Shown one piece after another: positions 63,679 to 64,000 of a DNA stretch of 64,000 nucleotides. The translations under genes were made by a program, and so were the position numbers. Within the stretch, counting starts at the first letter, position 1. Each line of letters opens with the position of its first letter. The stretch spans positions 62,001-126,000 of the forward strand of contig JAIXKI010000002.1 in NCBI GenBank assembly GCA_026936105.1. The letters are read 5' to 3'. This DNA comes from Chitinophagales bacterium (GTDB lineage Bacteria > Bacteroidota > Bacteroidia > Chitinophagales > Chitinophagaceae). The notes under the pieces were generated by a model. The model searched no databases. It was not told the DNA's origin and saw only the letters and a program-made list of their open reading frames with translations.

Positions 63679-63746
63679 AATTGCTGATTATTAGATTTAC
63701 CCTCATCCCTTGGTCAATATCCAAAACAAATATTCATTCTCTTTTA

Positions 63747-64000
63747 TTATTTACCCGCTGGGGTAATGGAAACTGTGTCTTTAGGCATATTCGTTCCTGT
63801 ACTGAAGGTCAGTGGTACATTGCTGCCTGCAGGTGAAACTCTTACATATCCCTGCATTTCCTGGTGCAATGCACTGCAGAAGTCAGTGCAATAGAACGGA
63901 TAAATACCCGGTTTTTCAGGAGACCATTTCAAGGTCTGGGTTTCTCCCGGCATGACCAGCAATTCTGCAGTCAATGCTCCCTTGATGGCAAAGCCATGAG
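63747..64000 (-). CDS. nosZ: Nitrous oxide reductase, C-terminal end (partial)
   Basis: The last 84 codons of NosZ; the frame is open to the window edge (HGFAIKGALTAELLVMPGE). The cupredoxin domain with the binuclear CuA site is visible: PFYCTDFCSALHQEM has the CX3CX3HX2M ligand pattern. NosZ reduces N2O to N2 in the periplasm. The rest, including the CuZ domain and signal peptide, is outside the window, so clade II membership cannot be read directly, though the Bacteroidota context suggests it. Confidence 0.93.
   Translation of the reverse strand, partial: HGFAIKGALTAELLVMPGETQTLKWSPEKPGIYPFYCTDFCSALHQEMQGYVRVSPAGSNVPLTFSTGTNMPKDTVSITPAGK

Noticed and set aside
1-64000. CRISPR arrays, tRNA or rRNA genes, complete insertion sequences, prophage
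   Set aside because: No regularly spaced repeats, no cloverleaf or rRNA sequence and no transposase or integrase frames were recognised on either strand.

Overview
The window looks like chromosomal DNA from a member of the Bacteroidota, most probably the Chitinophagaceae or a close relative. The evidence is: -7 promoter elements of the TAnnTTTG type before many genes, no Shine-Dalgarno motifs, two proteins with type IX secretion (T9SS) C-terminal tails, ribosomal protein THX, a two-gene methionine synthase, and large FtsX/MacB-like permease families. The family-level placement is inference; no rRNA gene is present to test it.

Layout. (1) 1-15043: an ABC exporter region. It holds the end of a LolD/MacB-type ATPase, five tandem paralogous FtsX-like permeases joined by near-identical spacers, then a second ATPase plus a TolC-like outer-membrane protein behind a probable sigma-54 promoter. 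(2) 15172-31298: housekeeping and repair genes: a TPR membrane protein, a UvrD-type helicase with an AddB-like Fe-S nuclease end, an Ig-like lipoprotein, recR, split methionine synthase (metH), HAD hydrolase, LOG-family protein, exonuclease III, HU, ribosomal protein THX, pdxH and a coiled-coil protein. (3) 31393-35423, minus strand: rplM-rpsI-rpsB-tsf, a terminator, a repeat-bearing gap, then pyrH. (4) 35534-42627: HigA-like regulator, HD protein, ligA, a DUF2461 protein, asd with an apparent leader-peptide attenuator, and a lamin-tail protein. (5) 42643-47519: an accessory island with a frameshifted hicA and its hicB, a one-polypeptide restriction-modification enzyme, and a two-gene Clp-fold protease cassette flanked by 31-bp direct repeats. 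(6) 47758-56561: a PfkB kinase, then a phenylacetate (paa) cluster: TetR, paaE, a secreted protein, paaA, paaB, paaC, a DUF433/DUF5615 toxin-antitoxin pair, paaD, paaG-like, paaI, paaY. (7) 56817-59764: two T9SS cargo proteins. (8) 59939-64000, minus strand: a nitrous oxide reductase cluster nosZ(partial)-nosL-nosD-nosF-nosY.

How the genes work together. The paa genes encode the oxygen-dependent epoxidation of phenylacetyl-CoA, the isomerase for the next step and the rescue thioesterase; the ligase and later beta-oxidation genes are not in the window. The nos genes encode N2O reductase and its copper-site assembly and transport machinery, so the organism probably reduces N2O when oxygen is low.

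Most unusual observations: an in-frame DUF559 element with hairpin ends inside the methionine synthase activation region; a textbook-like attenuator before asd whose 14-residue leader is rich in aspartate-family residues; a repeat-flanked Clp-fold protease cassette beside a restriction enzyme; and a toxin-antitoxin pair inside the phenylacetyl-CoA epoxidase operon.
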